Source: UBA6022 sp038319685 (lineage in GTDB: Bacteria; Patescibacteriota; Saccharimonadia; Saccharimonadales; Saccharimonadaceae). From it: 64,000 nt of DNA. Each line of letters begins with the position of its first letter. Position 1 is the first letter of the stretch. A program made the translations under genes and the position numbers. The notes under the pieces were generated by a model. It did not search any database. It saw only the letters and a program-made list of their open reading frames with translations, and was not told the DNA's origin. Positions 13,741 through 22,268 of the stretch are shown in pieces. The stretch is taken from positions 124,001 through 188,000 of the forward strand of contig JBBQDN010000002.1 of NCBI GenBank assembly GCA_038319685.1, in the 5' to 3' direction.

Positions 13741-14190
13741 ATGAGAACAATGAAAAGAGACATTGCCGGAGCGCTACTGTTCTCAAACGATGAACATGTA
13801 CTAATCGGCAAGAACGTTAAGGGAGGCGTTTATGAAGACCTCTGGGTGATACCTGGCGGTGGTGTTTATGACGGTGAATCCAAGGAAGAAGCGGCTAAAA
13901 GAGAGATCCTTGAAGAAGTCGGTATCGATATTAATAATGCAATAATCGAACCAATCGCTCTTATTCAAACCGGAACAACAGAAAAAACCTTAAAAGATAC
14001 AGGTGAACGTGTTTTGGTTGACATGACCTTTTATAATTTCAAGGTAACAATTGATCAACCCGCGCATAATATACCTATCAAACTAGAAGACGATTTTGGA
14101 TATGCCGAATGGGTGCCTATTCAGAAACTCTCAGAAAGATCCTACTCTCCATCAGTCGAAAATCTCCTGAAGTCACTCGCACTTATTTAG
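13741..14190 (+). CDS. Nudix hydrolase (cassette 2)
   Basis: 149 residues. The Nudix box occupies about 40-62: GGGVYDGESKEEAAKREILE with the following EVGI, all metal ligands in place. A second Nudix in the next cassette position suggests that cassettes with related cargo have been collected. The start is fixed by the promoter-like TATAGT six bases upstream. The substrate is unknown. Confidence 0.87.
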   Translation: MRTMKRDIAGALLFSNDEHVLIGKNVKGGVYEDLWVIPGGGVYDGESKEEAAKREILEEVGIDINNAIIEPIALIQTGTTEKTLKDTGERVLVDMTFYNFKVTIDQPAHNIPIKLEDDFGYAEWVPIQKLSERSYSPSVENLLKSLALI

Positions 14191-14199
14191 TGCTAGCAT

Positions 14200-14286
14200 A
14201 GTTCTGACTTCGTGCGTAACGCCCCACCAAATATAAATACAATGGACGTTAAGATGATTCTGACGTCTTTTTGTTATTATAAAGAT
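14200..14286 (+). repeat. Cassette junction c
   Basis: 87 bp: AGTTCTGACTTCG left arm, diverged core CCACCAAAT (14224-14232), a terminator-like GACGT/ACGTC hairpin followed by TTTTT, and TATTAT six bases before the ATG at 14287. The core-to-ATG distance is 63 bp. Confidence 0.75.
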
Positions 14287-14505
14287 ATGGAAAATACCGA
14301 TATTACTGGACATTATCGACACTACAAAGGTAACGAATACGAAGTTATTGGCGAAGGTGTCCATACTGAAACAGAGGAAAAGTTTGTGGTGTACAGATCA
14401 CTCTACGCACCATATACCATCTGGGTGCGACCGTTCGATATGTTTTTTGAACCTGTAGTGATTGATGGACAAAAAATACCTAGGTTCGCAAAGGTTAATA
14501 ATTAA
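14287..14505 (+). CDS. DUF1653 family protein (cassette 3)
   Basis: 72 residues, the full size of the DUF1653 family. The family pattern is clear: GHYRHYKGNEYEVIGEG at residues 8-24, a VVYRSLY segment, then WVRPFDMFFEPV near 48-60. The biochemical role of the family is not established; members are small SH3-like barrel proteins. An in-frame start 75 bases upstream lies inside the junction repeat and is rejected. The cupin-like gene begins two bases after the stop. Confidence 0.85.
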   Translation: MENTDITGHYRHYKGNEYEVIGEGVHTETEEKFVVYRSLYAPYTIWVRPFDMFFEPVVIDGQKIPRFAKVNN

Positions 14506-14507
14506 TC

Positions 14508-14849
14508 GTGGAACATATTCCGCAATCTAAAGCAAATCGGCTCGAAAATGGAGTTTTGACGTCCTGGGAATATGCAATGCGAAATGCTCGTTTAAATGTA
14601 GCTCCTATTTCGATCAAAGGTCGATATCCAGAAAGTGGCTATACAGGCAATCTCATCTCTGACTCTATCGTTCATATCACTGAAGGAATGGGCTTCCTAG
14701 GACTCCGAGATGGCACCAGAGTTGCGTTAGCCAAAAATGACCAAGTGCATCTCGCAGTAGGTGACGCATATTACTTTGAAGGCAACCTAGAAATTATATA
14801 TGCAGCATCTCCAGCATGGACACCTCAACAAACTGAGACTATCGACTAG
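14508..14849 (+). CDS. Cupin-like small protein (cassette 3)
   Basis: 113 residues from GTG. The C-terminal two thirds have the alternating strand pattern and the end typical of cupin-fold proteins (LAKNDQVHLAVGDAYYFEG then SPAWTPQQTE). No His-rich metal motif is evident, so it may be a non-catalytic cupin. It is probably co-translated with the DUF1653 gene. Confidence 0.55.
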   Translation: MEHIPQSKANRLENGVLTSWEYAMRNARLNVAPISIKGRYPESGYTGNLISDSIVHITEGMGFLGLRDGTRVALAKNDQVHLAVGDAYYFEGNLEIIYAASPAWTPQQTETID

Positions 14850-14865
14850 TGAGGCTTACTAGTTT

Positions 14866-14952
14866 AGTTCTGACTTCGTTCATAATGCCCCACCAGACAT
14901 AAACATTATGGACGTTGGAATTTTCTAGAATAATTTCTGTTATTATTAAGCT
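14866..14952 (+). repeat. Cassette junction d
   Basis: 87 bp: left arm AGTTCTGACTTCGTTC, core CCACCAGAC (14890-14898), degenerate hairpin, then TATTAT six bases before the ATG at 14953. The core-to-ATG distance is 63 bp. Confidence 0.75.
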
Positions 14953-15093
14953 ATGTCAAATAGTCCAGGAAATCCTGTAGCAAGAATATTATTCACTTTG
15001 TTTGGTACAGTACTGATTTTCGTAGGCATACTCAGCATCTACCGATCGTTCGACCCTATCACCAAGGGTTACGTATCGAGCTATAATAATTAA
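14953..15093 (+). CDS. Small single-pass membrane protein (cassette 4)
   Basis: 46 residues with one hydrophobic helix (about 11-30) between short polar ends. It starts at the same place relative to the junction as the other cassette genes, and TATTAT lies six bases upstream, which supports it as a real gene despite its size. Its function is unknown. Confidence 0.55.
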   Translation: MSNSPGNPVARILFTLFGTVLIFVGILSIYRSFDPITKGYVSSYNN

Positions 15094-15094
15094 T

Positions 15095-15415
15095 GAGCAA
15101 AAATCCCTCGAACAATTATCTAATGAGTTCAGAAGTTTTCCTGATCTCGTTGAGACGATGCAACAATACGAACTTAAGAATGATGAGGAATCACTCTTTG
15201 TATGGACAGTAGATAAGATGCAACAACTTATCATGGGTGATTTGGATGACTGGCGATCCTATATTGAGGACGATATAACGTATGATCGTTTCGTTGAAAA
15301 ATATACGGACATTGCTCAAAAAGGTTCTGGGTATTGTCGAGTGATTATTGAGGAATTAATCAAACATTGCACAACAACCTATCTAAAATATTACTCTACA
15401 CGTAGACACAAATGA
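15095..15415 (+). pseudogene. C-terminal remnant of an HD-domain hydrolase (cassette 4)
   Basis: The frame from 15095 to TGA at 15413-15415 encodes a helical stretch (FPDLVETMQQYELKNDEES, then FVWTVDKMQQLI) like the C-terminal half of YfbR-like HD phosphohydrolases. The N-terminal His and His-Asp metal motifs are absent, and the first in-frame ATG (15158) falls inside the conserved region. It therefore looks truncated, perhaps by the event that created the preceding small gene. Confidence 0.55.
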
Positions 15416-15461
15416 TGTACACTATTATGGATATAGAATCGCCAGTACCCTGCGCTAAGCA

Positions 15462-15490
15462 AAGTTCTCACTCCGTTCAAAATTCCATGT
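15462..15490 (+). repeat. Degenerate cassette junction e (array end)
   Basis: AAGTTCTCACTCCGTTCA plus AAATTCC matches the left arm of junctions c and d with a few changes; the core is lost. It marks the right end of the cassette row next to nhaA. Confidence 0.5.
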
Positions 15491-15501
15491 CATCCCAAAA
15501 G

Positions 15502-16686
15502 TTATTTCATGTGAGGTTTTATCGTCACCCACACCACAACAAACCCTAGTATTCCGCTGACGATTGATGCCAAAAATATACTGAGTTTTGAAACTGCAAT
15601 AAGCTGTTGTTGATCAAATGCCAGTTCGGTGACGAAAATTGACACAGTGAACCCAATTCCCGCAAGCATTCCCACACCTATGATATGATGCCAGTTTGAA
15701 CCAGTCGGGAGTTTTGAAACGCCGGACTTGATCATTACCCACGACGCTCCGACGATACCAACGACTTTGCCGACGACTAGTCCCAGTATGATTCCGGCTG
15801 CAACCGACAATGTCGCATCACCATCAAAACTACTGAGAGTTAGTACGATTCCTGCGTTCGCAAACGCAAATAATGGGACAACGACTAGCGTCGAAATTGG
15901 TATGGTCAGCCGTTCTAATCGTTCGGCGATAGACTTTTTATGTCGCGACGTTACACCAAGGGGTGCTAGCAAACCAATAAGCGTACCTGCGATGCTAGGA
16001 TGTATGCCTGAAGCATTTACCAGCAACCACAACAACACAGCAACAATAATAAATACAGGTAACGACAGACATTTTTTTGCCTGCAGTAGTACGGTGAGTA
16101 TGGATAGACAGATGGCAAGGCACAGCATCACTACATTAATACCGGTACTATAAAAAAGTGCTATGACAATAACTGCAGCAATATCGTCAACAATCGCCAG
16201 AGTGAGTAGGAATAGCCTCAGTGACGACGGCACCCTTGTGCCAAGCAGTGCAAGTAATCCGATGACGATTGCTATGTCCGTCGCCATTGGTATTGCCCAA
16301 CCTTGAAATCCATCTCCGCCGGCGTTCACTGCCATATAGATCAACGCAGGAATGACCATACCACCAATGGCAGCTGCTATCGGCAAAATAGCTGTTTTGA
16401 ACTTTCGTAGCTCACCCGTGATTAATTCTCGTTTTAATTCTAGGCCAACGACCAGGAAAAATATCGCCATTAGCGCATCATTTACCCAGTGGCGTAAATC
16501 TAACGATATAACCCACTGTCCTACACCAATAGTAAGGTGAGTATGCCAGAAAGATTCATATATTCCGCTCAGTGCAGTATTTGTTGCAATAAGAGCAAGG
16601 ATGACCGCAGCAATGATCAGTTTACCGCTTATCGCTTCGTCTTTGAGGAGGTACATCGCTAGTTTTGATAAATGTGTAGGATGCAA
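15502..16686 (-). CDS. nhaA: Na+/H+ antiporter NhaA
   Basis: 394 residues, the usual NhaA length, with about twelve transmembrane helices. The ion-binding aspartates are present as the adjacent pair D167-D168 (LAIVDDIAA), with a further conserved Asp at 137 (MATDIA). It exchanges inner Na+ for outer H+ at the cytoplasmic membrane, for salt and pH control. It is preceded by a leader of about 90 bases. Its gene closes the region after the cassette array and is probably backbone. Confidence 0.95.
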   Translation of the reverse strand: MHPTHLSKLAMYLLKDEAISGKLIIAAVILALIATNTALSGIYESFWHTHLTIGVGQWVISLDLRHWVNDALMAIFFLVVGLELKRELITGELRKFKTAILPIAAAIGGMVIPALIYMAVNAGGDGFQGWAIPMATDIAIVIGLLALLGTRVPSSLRLFLLTLAIVDDIAAVIVIALFYSTGINVVMLCLAICLSILTVLLQAKKCLSLPVFIIVAVLLWLLVNASGIHPSIAGTLIGLLAPLGVTSRHKKSIAERLERLTIPISTLVVVPLFAFANAGIVLTLSSFDGDATLSVAAGIILGLVVGKVVGIVGASWVMIKSGVSKLPTGSNWHHIIGVGMLAGIGFTVSIFVTELAFDQQQLIAVSKLSIFLASIVSGILGFVVVWVTIKPHMK

Positions 16687-16784
16687 GGTTTTGGCTAATT
16701 GAATAAGTTTGTTTTTCAGGGCAATTTCCAGTCGTATTTAATAATGCGCCGACCAGACTTCCCAGCTCACCTCGTCCTATTATA
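16687..16784 (-). promoter_or_regulatory. nhaA promoter and leader
   Basis: TATAAT on the minus strand (16779-16784) is followed by a leader of about 90 bases before the nhaA ATG, with a possible stem CTGGTCG/CGACTGG. No known riboswitch class is recognised. Confidence 0.45.
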
Positions 16785-16812
16785 CTTGTGCTATAGCGCA
16801 ATAGCCAACCAA

Positions 16813-16844
16813 AAAATAGACGGACTCTTTTGTCCGTCTATTTT
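16813..16844. terminator. Terminator hairpin
   Basis: AAAATAGACGGAC (16813-16825) pairs with GTCCGTCTATTTT (16832-16844). It ends the minus-strand gene at 16843-17136, overlapping its stop codon; A/T-runs on both sides make it bidirectional. Confidence 0.85.
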
Positions 16845-17136
16845 AGTCTGCGTAACCGTCGGGTGGGAAAATCCCTCTTCGTCCAAGTGCCGCACGAGCT
16901 AAGGGAGCAGAACCGAGCTTATCCCATTCCCGATCAAATTTTGCGTCATATTCTTCAATTGCCGCTTTATTCGTGCCTAAAGGCTCAATCGCGACGTTTC
17001 TATCATTGTTATCACTGTCATCATCTGGGTGGCCTGTGAGTTCACCAATATCGTAGTCGGTATACCCGTTCAACGGACGACCGTCAGAATCTGTCGGGAG
17101 GTCACTGCCTGGATAATACTCAATTAACTGTGTCAT
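16843..17136 (-). CDS. Acidic hypothetical protein
   Basis: 97 residues, strongly acidic in the middle (DDDSDNND) with a C-terminal segment FDREWDKLGSAPLARAALGRRGIF. It has no hydrophobic helix. TATAAT lies nine bases before the ATG without a Shine-Dalgarno. No family is recognised; the C-terminal WDKLGSAPLARAALGRRG part is the most protein-like. Confidence 0.6.
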   Translation of the reverse strand: MTQLIEYYPGSDLPTDSDGRPLNGYTDYDIGELTGHPDDDSDNNDRNVAIEPLGTNKAAIEEYDAKFDREWDKLGSAPLARAALGRRGIFPPDGYAD

Positions 17137-17192
17137 ATTAATACTATTATAGCATAATAGATGCTATTTTGTCAATGATTAACTCTTTGGCT

Positions 17193-17582
17193 CTACTTTG
17201 AACCGATCATAAATAGTTTTGTCACCCCCCATCCAATAAGTGCATAGACAAGAATGCCAACAACTGTACCGATTTCGAGAGTCGAGACGCCATAGGTTGG
17301 TTGGTAACTAAACATACCAAAGAAAGGTGCTGCGAATACGCCGCTCAGTCCATAAATAAAATCGACAAAGCCATTGCCTTGGTTTGCCCCAAGTAACTGC
17401 AGGACTATTCGTACAGCAAGGAGTGTAATGATAAGACCGACTACGTAGGCAACGACACGACTCGCAATTACCGCTCCAGAAACTTTGTTACGTACTTCGA
17501 CCTCCTGACGTCGAATGGTTGCATTCCCAGCTTGATCGTTTGCTTCACGCACTTCTGTAACTTGAGTTTGTTTTTCGTCCAT
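17193..17582 (-). CDS. YggT-like membrane protein
   Basis: 129 residues from the ATG at 17580-17582, chosen because GGAGG lies eight bases upstream (a longer in-frame start at 17633 lacks one). A hydrophilic N-terminus with Lys/Glu/Arg is followed by helices at about 43-65 and 100-125, with an intervening PFFGMFSYQPTYG loop reminiscent of the YggT family. These proteins are linked to osmotic stress or division in other bacteria; no role can be fixed here. Confidence 0.6.
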   Translation of the reverse strand: MDEKQTQVTEVREANDQAGNATIRRQEVEVRNKVSGAVIASRVVAYVVGLIITLLAVRIVLQLLGANQGNGFVDFIYGLSGVFAAPFFGMFSYQPTYGVSTLEIGTVVGILVYALIGWGVTKLFMIGSK

Positions 17583-17658
17583 AATTGTAACCTCCGGGTG
17601 TAGCTTATGATTACTTATCATACCACGAAACAAATAAGTGCTGTCGATCTGGATAGAC

Positions 17659-18771
17659 TTATTCCCAACGGAACACTTTAAAGGCGATAGCGTAAATAAT
17701 AATCATCCACGCACCAATCAAGCCAACTTGTGGCAAAATATCGACTAAATGCTTGCCTTCAGTTGCAATTAAGCGGATACCATCGATCACCGGTGTCAGT
17801 GGCAAAAAACTTGAAATATTCTGGACCCATTCAGGCATAAGGAACCTAGGGAAGAACGTACCCGATAAAAACATCATTGGAAAAACAATAATGTTTGCCA
17901 GCGGTGCGACCTGACGTTCGTTTTTTGCCCAACCACCAAGTGCTAGCCCAATCCCTAGGATCATAATGATACCACCCACGATAAATGCGGCGAGCTCGAG
18001 ATAATTCCCCACCACTTCCAGATGGAACAAAAAGATTGCGACGATAAACATAATCCCTAGGCTGATCAGGCCAATGAATGCTTGGCCAATCATCACCGAT
18101 AGGAAATACTGCCATACTTTCAGTGGCGTGGTTGAAAGCCGACGTAAAATGCCCATTTTTTTGAGTTCCGGGAATACATTCACTGGACCAAAAATCCCCA
18201 TACCAATAATGGCAAACCCAAGTAGCCCCGCAAATGAGTAGTCAAACGCTGATAAGCTCCGTTCGTTCAATTGTTCGCTGACGACAGAAAACGGTGTTTC
18301 ATTTTTGACAAATGATGCGTTCAAGCCATTGAACTGTGCGGTAAGGATCGCGCTAAGTGCTTGGGCTGACTGTTGGTTATTTTGTGTATAGATAATCCGC
18401 GCCTGACCAGTTGGAAACGCCGCACCGGATGTTTGTTCGCCAAACTCTTTGGGCAGGACGATCGCTGCGTCAAGTTCGGACCGAGTCATTTTGTCCTTGG
18501 CTGTTGCGATATCCTTGATATCTTGGTCAACTTTTAGAACCTTACTGTCGGCCGATTGTTTTACGAAATCCTTCGCCTGAGTCGTCACCGATTCGTTGAT
18601 AATAGCGACCTTGAACGAAACATTACCACTATTTCCGCTATTTAACCCGCCAAAAACGAACAGGAAAATAAGCGGAAACCCGATGCTAAAAAATAAAGCG
18701 AGCTTGTCACGGAAAAAACGACGAGTGTTAATCTTGACGAACGTCCGGACCGTATACAGTGATTTATTCAT
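17659..18771 (-). CDS. ABC-2 type transporter permease
   Basis: 370 residues. One N-terminal helix (about 22-42), a large outer domain (about 45-175), then five helices from about 180 to the end, the layout of ABC-2/YhgE-type exporters such as drug or polymer pumps. It contains the NVFPELKKMGILRRLSTTP segment typical of the family. It starts three bases after the stop of the ATPase gene, so the two form one operon and one exporter. The substrate is unknown. Confidence 0.9.
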   Translation of the reverse strand: MNKSLYTVRTFVKINTRRFFRDKLALFFSIGFPLIFLFVFGGLNSGNSGNVSFKVAIINESVTTQAKDFVKQSADSKVLKVDQDIKDIATAKDKMTRSELDAAIVLPKEFGEQTSGAAFPTGQARIIYTQNNQQSAQALSAILTAQFNGLNASFVKNETPFSVVSEQLNERSLSAFDYSFAGLLGFAIIGMGIFGPVNVFPELKKMGILRRLSTTPLKVWQYFLSVMIGQAFIGLISLGIMFIVAIFLFHLEVVGNYLELAAFIVGGIIMILGIGLALGGWAKNERQVAPLANIIVFPMMFLSGTFFPRFLMPEWVQNISSFLPLTPVIDGIRLIATEGKHLVDILPQVGLIGAWMIIIYAIAFKVFRWE

Positions 18772-18774
18772 ACC

Positions 18775-19533
18775 TTAGCCTTCTCTCAAATCTTTACCGG
18801 TCAGATCAATAAATACATCTTCGAGGTTTGCTTGTTCGACATGTTGTTTTTTGCTAAACCCACGTTTCAAAAGTTGCTTAATCAAGTTTTTTGGCGTATC
18901 AATCGCAACGATTTTTCCGTTATCCATGACAGCAATCCGGTCGCAAAGGATTTCTGCTTCATCCATATAATGCGTTGTCATGATAACACTGATACCTTTA
19001 TCACGGACTTGTTTAATCAAATCCCACAAATGACGTCGTGCCTGAGGGTCAAGCCCGGTTGTTGGTTCATCAAGGAAAAATACTTTTGGCCCATGCACCA
19101 GGGCTGTAGTAATACTCAGCCGTTGTTTCTGCCCGCCAGACAGATTCTCGACGTAGCTATTCGCTTTATCTTCGAGGTCGACATCACGAAGGAATGCTAT
19201 TGGATCGACTTTTTCGCCGTACGCAGCAGCAAACATCTCGACAACTTCAACCAGTTTGGTTTTATCTTGAAAGGCTGGTGTTTGTGGTTGGACCCCAATC
19301 AGATACTTTACTGCCTGCGGATCGTCAGCAACATTGATACCGTTAATAATAACTGTTCCACTATCGATTGGTCGCAGGGTTTCCATCATTTCAAGGGTGG
19401 TTGTTTTACCTGCACCGTTTGGGCCAAGGATACCAAATATCTCGCCCTTTTTAACTGAAAAACTGACACCGTCAACCGCTTGCTTGTCACTATATCGTTT
19501 TTTTAGGTCTTTGACCTCTATCATCATACTCAT
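18775..19533 (-). CDS. ABC transporter ATP-binding protein
   Basis: 252 residues. Walker A is GPNGAGKTT (about 37-45), the signature LSGGQKQR near 133, Walker B FFLDEP near 153 followed by the D-loop, and the switch His in TTHYMDEAE. It drives the neighbouring ABC-2 permease. The C-terminal end (LEDVFIDLTGKDLR) is the usual mark of DrrA/CcmA-type exporters. Confidence 0.95.
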   Translation of the reverse strand: MSMMIEVKDLKKRYSDKQAVDGVSFSVKKGEIFGILGPNGAGKTTTLEMMETLRPIDSGTVIINGINVADDPQAVKYLIGVQPQTPAFQDKTKLVEVVEMFAAAYGEKVDPIAFLRDVDLEDKANSYVENLSGGQKQRLSITTALVHGPKVFFLDEPTTGLDPQARRHLWDLIKQVRDKGISVIMTTHYMDEAEILCDRIAVMDNGKIVAIDTPKNLIKQLLKRGFSKKQHVEQANLEDVFIDLTGKDLREG

Positions 19534-19576
19534 ATACTATTATTCTACACCGTTACAGTCCAAGTTGCATCAAAAA

Positions 19577-19611
19577 AGCCCCTCTGCTATTACATGAATA
19601 GCTTCGGGGCT
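19577..19611 (-). terminator. Terminator
   Basis: AGCCCC/GGGGCT plus inner GCTATT/AATAGC, followed on the minus strand by TTTTTT. It ends the 68-residue gene at 19670-19876. Confidence 0.85.
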
Positions 19612-19669
19612 CGTTTGGCACCTGTTTGTTTGATACTACTGTACCATCAAAGTGCTTGCGCCTGCAAGA

Positions 19670-19876
19670 TTATTTTTTCTTGCTGATTGTCAGAAACCCA
19701 TTGCGTGGGTTTTCTTTGACTTCACGATCTTCTGGAAGATCAGTTGGTTCACCTTTAGCGTTCTTTTCTACTTTTGCGAAAAAGTAGATTGTCTGTGGTT
19801 TGCCACCACGTAGTGTTACGTCAGTTTTGTGCAAAAAGTATGTGACACCTTTTGAGTTTGTGTGCTTGTAAGCCAT
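19670..19876 (-). CDS. Small basic conserved-looking protein
   Basis: 68 residues, basic, beginning MAYKHTNSKGVTYFLHKTDV with a beta-like pattern (YFFAKVEKN) and ending in a Lys-rich tail. GGAGG lies before the ATG and a strong terminator follows, so it is expressed as a single gene. No characterised family is recognised; its size and basic nature would fit nucleic acid or ribosome binding, but that is only a guess. Confidence 0.65.
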   Translation of the reverse strand: MAYKHTNSKGVTYFLHKTDVTLRGGKPQTIYFFAKVEKNAKGEPTDLPEDREVKENPRNGFLTISKKK

Positions 19877-19945
19877 AAGTTCTTATAACCTCCTATTAGT
19901 ATCTTACAATTGCTAGATTAGCGCCTCTTGATACCAGTGTCAACA

Positions 19946-20578
19946 TTAAATAGGTTGGTAGTGGTGCCGCAGGAGGAGCCGAAGGGTCATTAGTCCGATG
20001 AGTCGAATCACGATAATCATGATAACCGCCAGGCACAACAGGACAATAAAACCAGCAAAATCAGGTGACCAAACAGGTGAACTTGTTTCGTGACGATACA
20101 GTTCGGTATTGGGGAAAGTCAGGTTCTGTTGAGGGTCGGGTGATGGTGGAAATTTAGCTAGTTCATCTCTCACACAGCGAACATATGCCTGTGAATATTG
20201 ACCATATTGTGTCTTGCAGGTTGCATCAGCTTGAACGTTGATATTACCGTTAGGATTGACGTCACTGTTCCTCGCCGCTTCAACAATTTTCTGTACATCG
20301 CGTTTGTATTGTTGTTCTAGGTAAAAAGCCCCACTACCCGCGTTCATGTGCTCGCTTGAAAATCGTTGTAGATCGTACAACCTGCTCTGAATATCGTTAA
20401 TATCGCCTGCTTTATCGGCAGCAAGAACAGCCGTTCGTCGTTCGTACATACCGATATTATTTAGCCGTAGAAACGTTGCGGCGATCAGGGAAAGAATAAA
20501 AAACAACACAACTAACTGCCACGTTTTGATACGCTGTAGTTGTTTGATGCCCTTTTTTACACTTCTTGTATCTGCCAC
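19946..20578 (-). CDS. Two-pass membrane protein, hypothetical
   Basis: 210 residues: a basic N-terminus, a transmembrane helix at about 20-38, an outer region of about 120 residues with two Cys (CKTQYGQYSQAYVRC) that may form a disulfide, and a second helix near 175-200 before a basic end. It is divergent from murC. No family is recognised. Confidence 0.6.
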   Translation of the reverse strand: MADTRSVKKGIKQLQRIKTWQLVVLFFILSLIAATFLRLNNIGMYERRTAVLAADKAGDINDIQSRLYDLQRFSSEHMNAGSGAFYLEQQYKRDVQKIVEAARNSDVNPNGNINVQADATCKTQYGQYSQAYVRCVRDELAKFPPSPDPQQNLTFPNTELYRHETSSPVWSPDFAGFIVLLCLAVIMIIVIRLIGLMTLRLLLRHHYQPI

Positions 20579-20644
20579 TGAAAAATCCCACCCTTTTAGG
20601 GTTATGACTCCATTGTAGCATGAGGGGGATGGTATACTGAGGCT

Positions 20645-21889
20645 ATGAATGTGTATTTCTCTGGGATTGGCGGCGTTGGGATTGGACCACTGGCGGAGAT
20701 TGCGCTTGATGCTGGGTATGGTGTCCAGGGTTCTGATCTTCAGTCAACACTCGTAACGCGTCAACTCCGAGAACGAGGTGTGGCAGTCAGCATCGGTCAA
20801 GATGGTAGTTTCCTGCAGGCGTGTCACGACAAAGACCCAATCGATTGGCTAGTTTACACTTCTTCGCTGCCTCCAGATCATCCAGAATTAGTCCTCGCAC
20901 GACAGCTAGGTATCAAAACCGCCAAACGAGACGAACTACTGGCGCGTATTATCAGCGAAAAAAACCTCAAGTTGGTTACAATAGCTGGTACCCACGGCAA
21001 AACGACAACGACCGGTATGTTTGTCTGGGCGCTCAAACAACTAGGCATTCCCGTCAGCTATTCCGTTGGTTCGACACTGAGTTTTGGACCAAGCGGTACA
21101 TTTGACCCAGCCAGCGAATTTTTCGTGTACGAATGTGATGAATTTGATAAAAATTTCCTCCACTTCCACCCGTACCTATCACTGATCACATCGATTGACT
21201 ACGACCATCCTGATACCTACCCGACCGAATCGGACTATCTGGATGCTTTTGCACTGTTCGGCCAGCAGTCCGAGCAGTTAATCGCCTGGCAGTCTGACCA
21301 CATTGAACTATTTCAAGATCACCCTGACGCATGGTTACTCGACAGAACCATTGATATCCACCTGCCAGGTGAGCACAACCGACGCAATGCCACATTGGTT
21401 GCAAAAGCAATCGAAAAACTCGGCATTAACGGTGATGTCCCTCAGGCACTCGAAACATTCCCTGGAACCGACCGACGATTCGAAAAACTCGGTAGTAATA
21501 GCCTCTATACGGACTATGGCCATCACCCCGTAGAGATTGCCGCAACCTTGCAACTTGCCCGCGAGATATCGGACAGTGTCACGTTGATATACCAGCCTCA
21601 TCAAAATGTCCGTCAACACGAAGTACAGCATCAGTATGCTGATTGTTTCAGCCTTGCCGATGCAATTTACTGGCTGCCAACATACCTGTCGCGCGAAGAT
21701 CCGAATTTACCGATTTTATCACCCGAAGAATTAACCCGAAATATTGTTCATCCCGATACCGTACATATTGCTGACCTGAATGATGATCTATGGGACGTGA
21801 TCCAGAGGTCACTTGACGATGGCAAGCTCGTCCTTTGTATGGGCGCAGGGAGTATCGACGGTTGGCTGCGACAAAAACTCAGCGTTTAG
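20645..21889 (+). CDS. murC: UDP-N-acetylmuramate--L-alanine ligase-like Mur ligase
   Basis: 414 residues, somewhat shorter than typical MurC. The N-terminal Rossmann domain has GIGGVGIGPLAE (7-18), the ATP loop is GTHGKTTTTG (near 119), the central domain has ECDEFDKNFLHFHP and DYDHPDTYP, and the C-terminal domain has YTDYGHHPVEI. These are MurC/Mpl marks. The reaction adds L-Ala to UDP-MurNAc with ATP in the cytosol. TATACT lies six bases before the ATG (leaderless). A role in peptide recycling (Mpl) cannot be excluded. Confidence 0.88.
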   Translation: MNVYFSGIGGVGIGPLAEIALDAGYGVQGSDLQSTLVTRQLRERGVAVSIGQDGSFLQACHDKDPIDWLVYTSSLPPDHPELVLARQLGIKTAKRDELLARIISEKNLKLVTIAGTHGKTTTTGMFVWALKQLGIPVSYSVGSTLSFGPSGTFDPASEFFVYECDEFDKNFLHFHPYLSLITSIDYDHPDTYPTESDYLDAFALFGQQSEQLIAWQSDHIELFQDHPDAWLLDRTIDIHLPGEHNRRNATLVAKAIEKLGINGDVPQALETFPGTDRRFEKLGSNSLYTDYGHHPVEIAATLQLAREISDSVTLIYQPHQNVRQHEVQHQYADCFSLADAIYWLPTYLSREDPNLPILSPEELTRNIVHPDTVHIADLNDDLWDVIQRSLDDGKLVLCMGAGSIDGWLRQKLSV

Positions 21890-22215
21890 CGATTGTCGCC
21901 GCTGCCACCAATCAGGTTCCGTTGCTGACGACTGGCAAGCTTCGCAATATTTGTCGTTGCAATGTCATCAAGCGAGATATCAAAATAATCACCCAGCACA
22001 GTAATATACCACAATATATCGCCTAGTTCCTTTTTTAAGTCATCAACGTCAACTTTTGTCAGATCGCTATCCTTGTCACGGACGATTTTTTTCATTTTTT
22101 CAGCAATTTCACCTGATTCTCCCACCAGTCCGAGGACAAGGTGAAAAAATTCATTCTTTTTATCGCGTGGAGCAGCCGTTTTGAGCGCGGCGGTTTGATA
22201 GTCATTTAAATTCAT
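21886..22215 (-). CDS. MazG-like nucleotide pyrophosphohydrolase
   Basis: 109 residues, an all-helical single-domain MazG/dCTPase fold. The metal-binding pattern is GESGEIAEKMKK (about 32-43) followed by ELGDILWY (about 63-70). It should hydrolyse nucleoside triphosphates to monophosphates, as house-cleaning. Its 3' end overlaps that of murC by four bases. Confidence 0.85.
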   Translation of the reverse strand: MNLNDYQTAALKTAAPRDKKNEFFHLVLGLVGESGEIAEKMKKIVRDKDSDLTKVDVDDLKKELGDILWYITVLGDYFDISLDDIATTNIAKLASRQQRNLIGGSGDNR

Positions 22216-22268
22216 AGGTCAATTATACCAATCGACAGCATAACTTGGCAAAGAAACCCGCTCAGTAA

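Noticed and set aside
13174..15490. Classical integron attC sites in the cassette row
   Set aside because: No RYYYAAC/GTTRRRY pairs and no tyrosine integrase; the recombinase is of the serine type, so the row is integron-like only in layout.
16687..16784. Riboswitch in the nhaA leader
   Set aside because: The leader is long enough, but I could not match conserved bases of any known sodium, proton or other riboswitch class.
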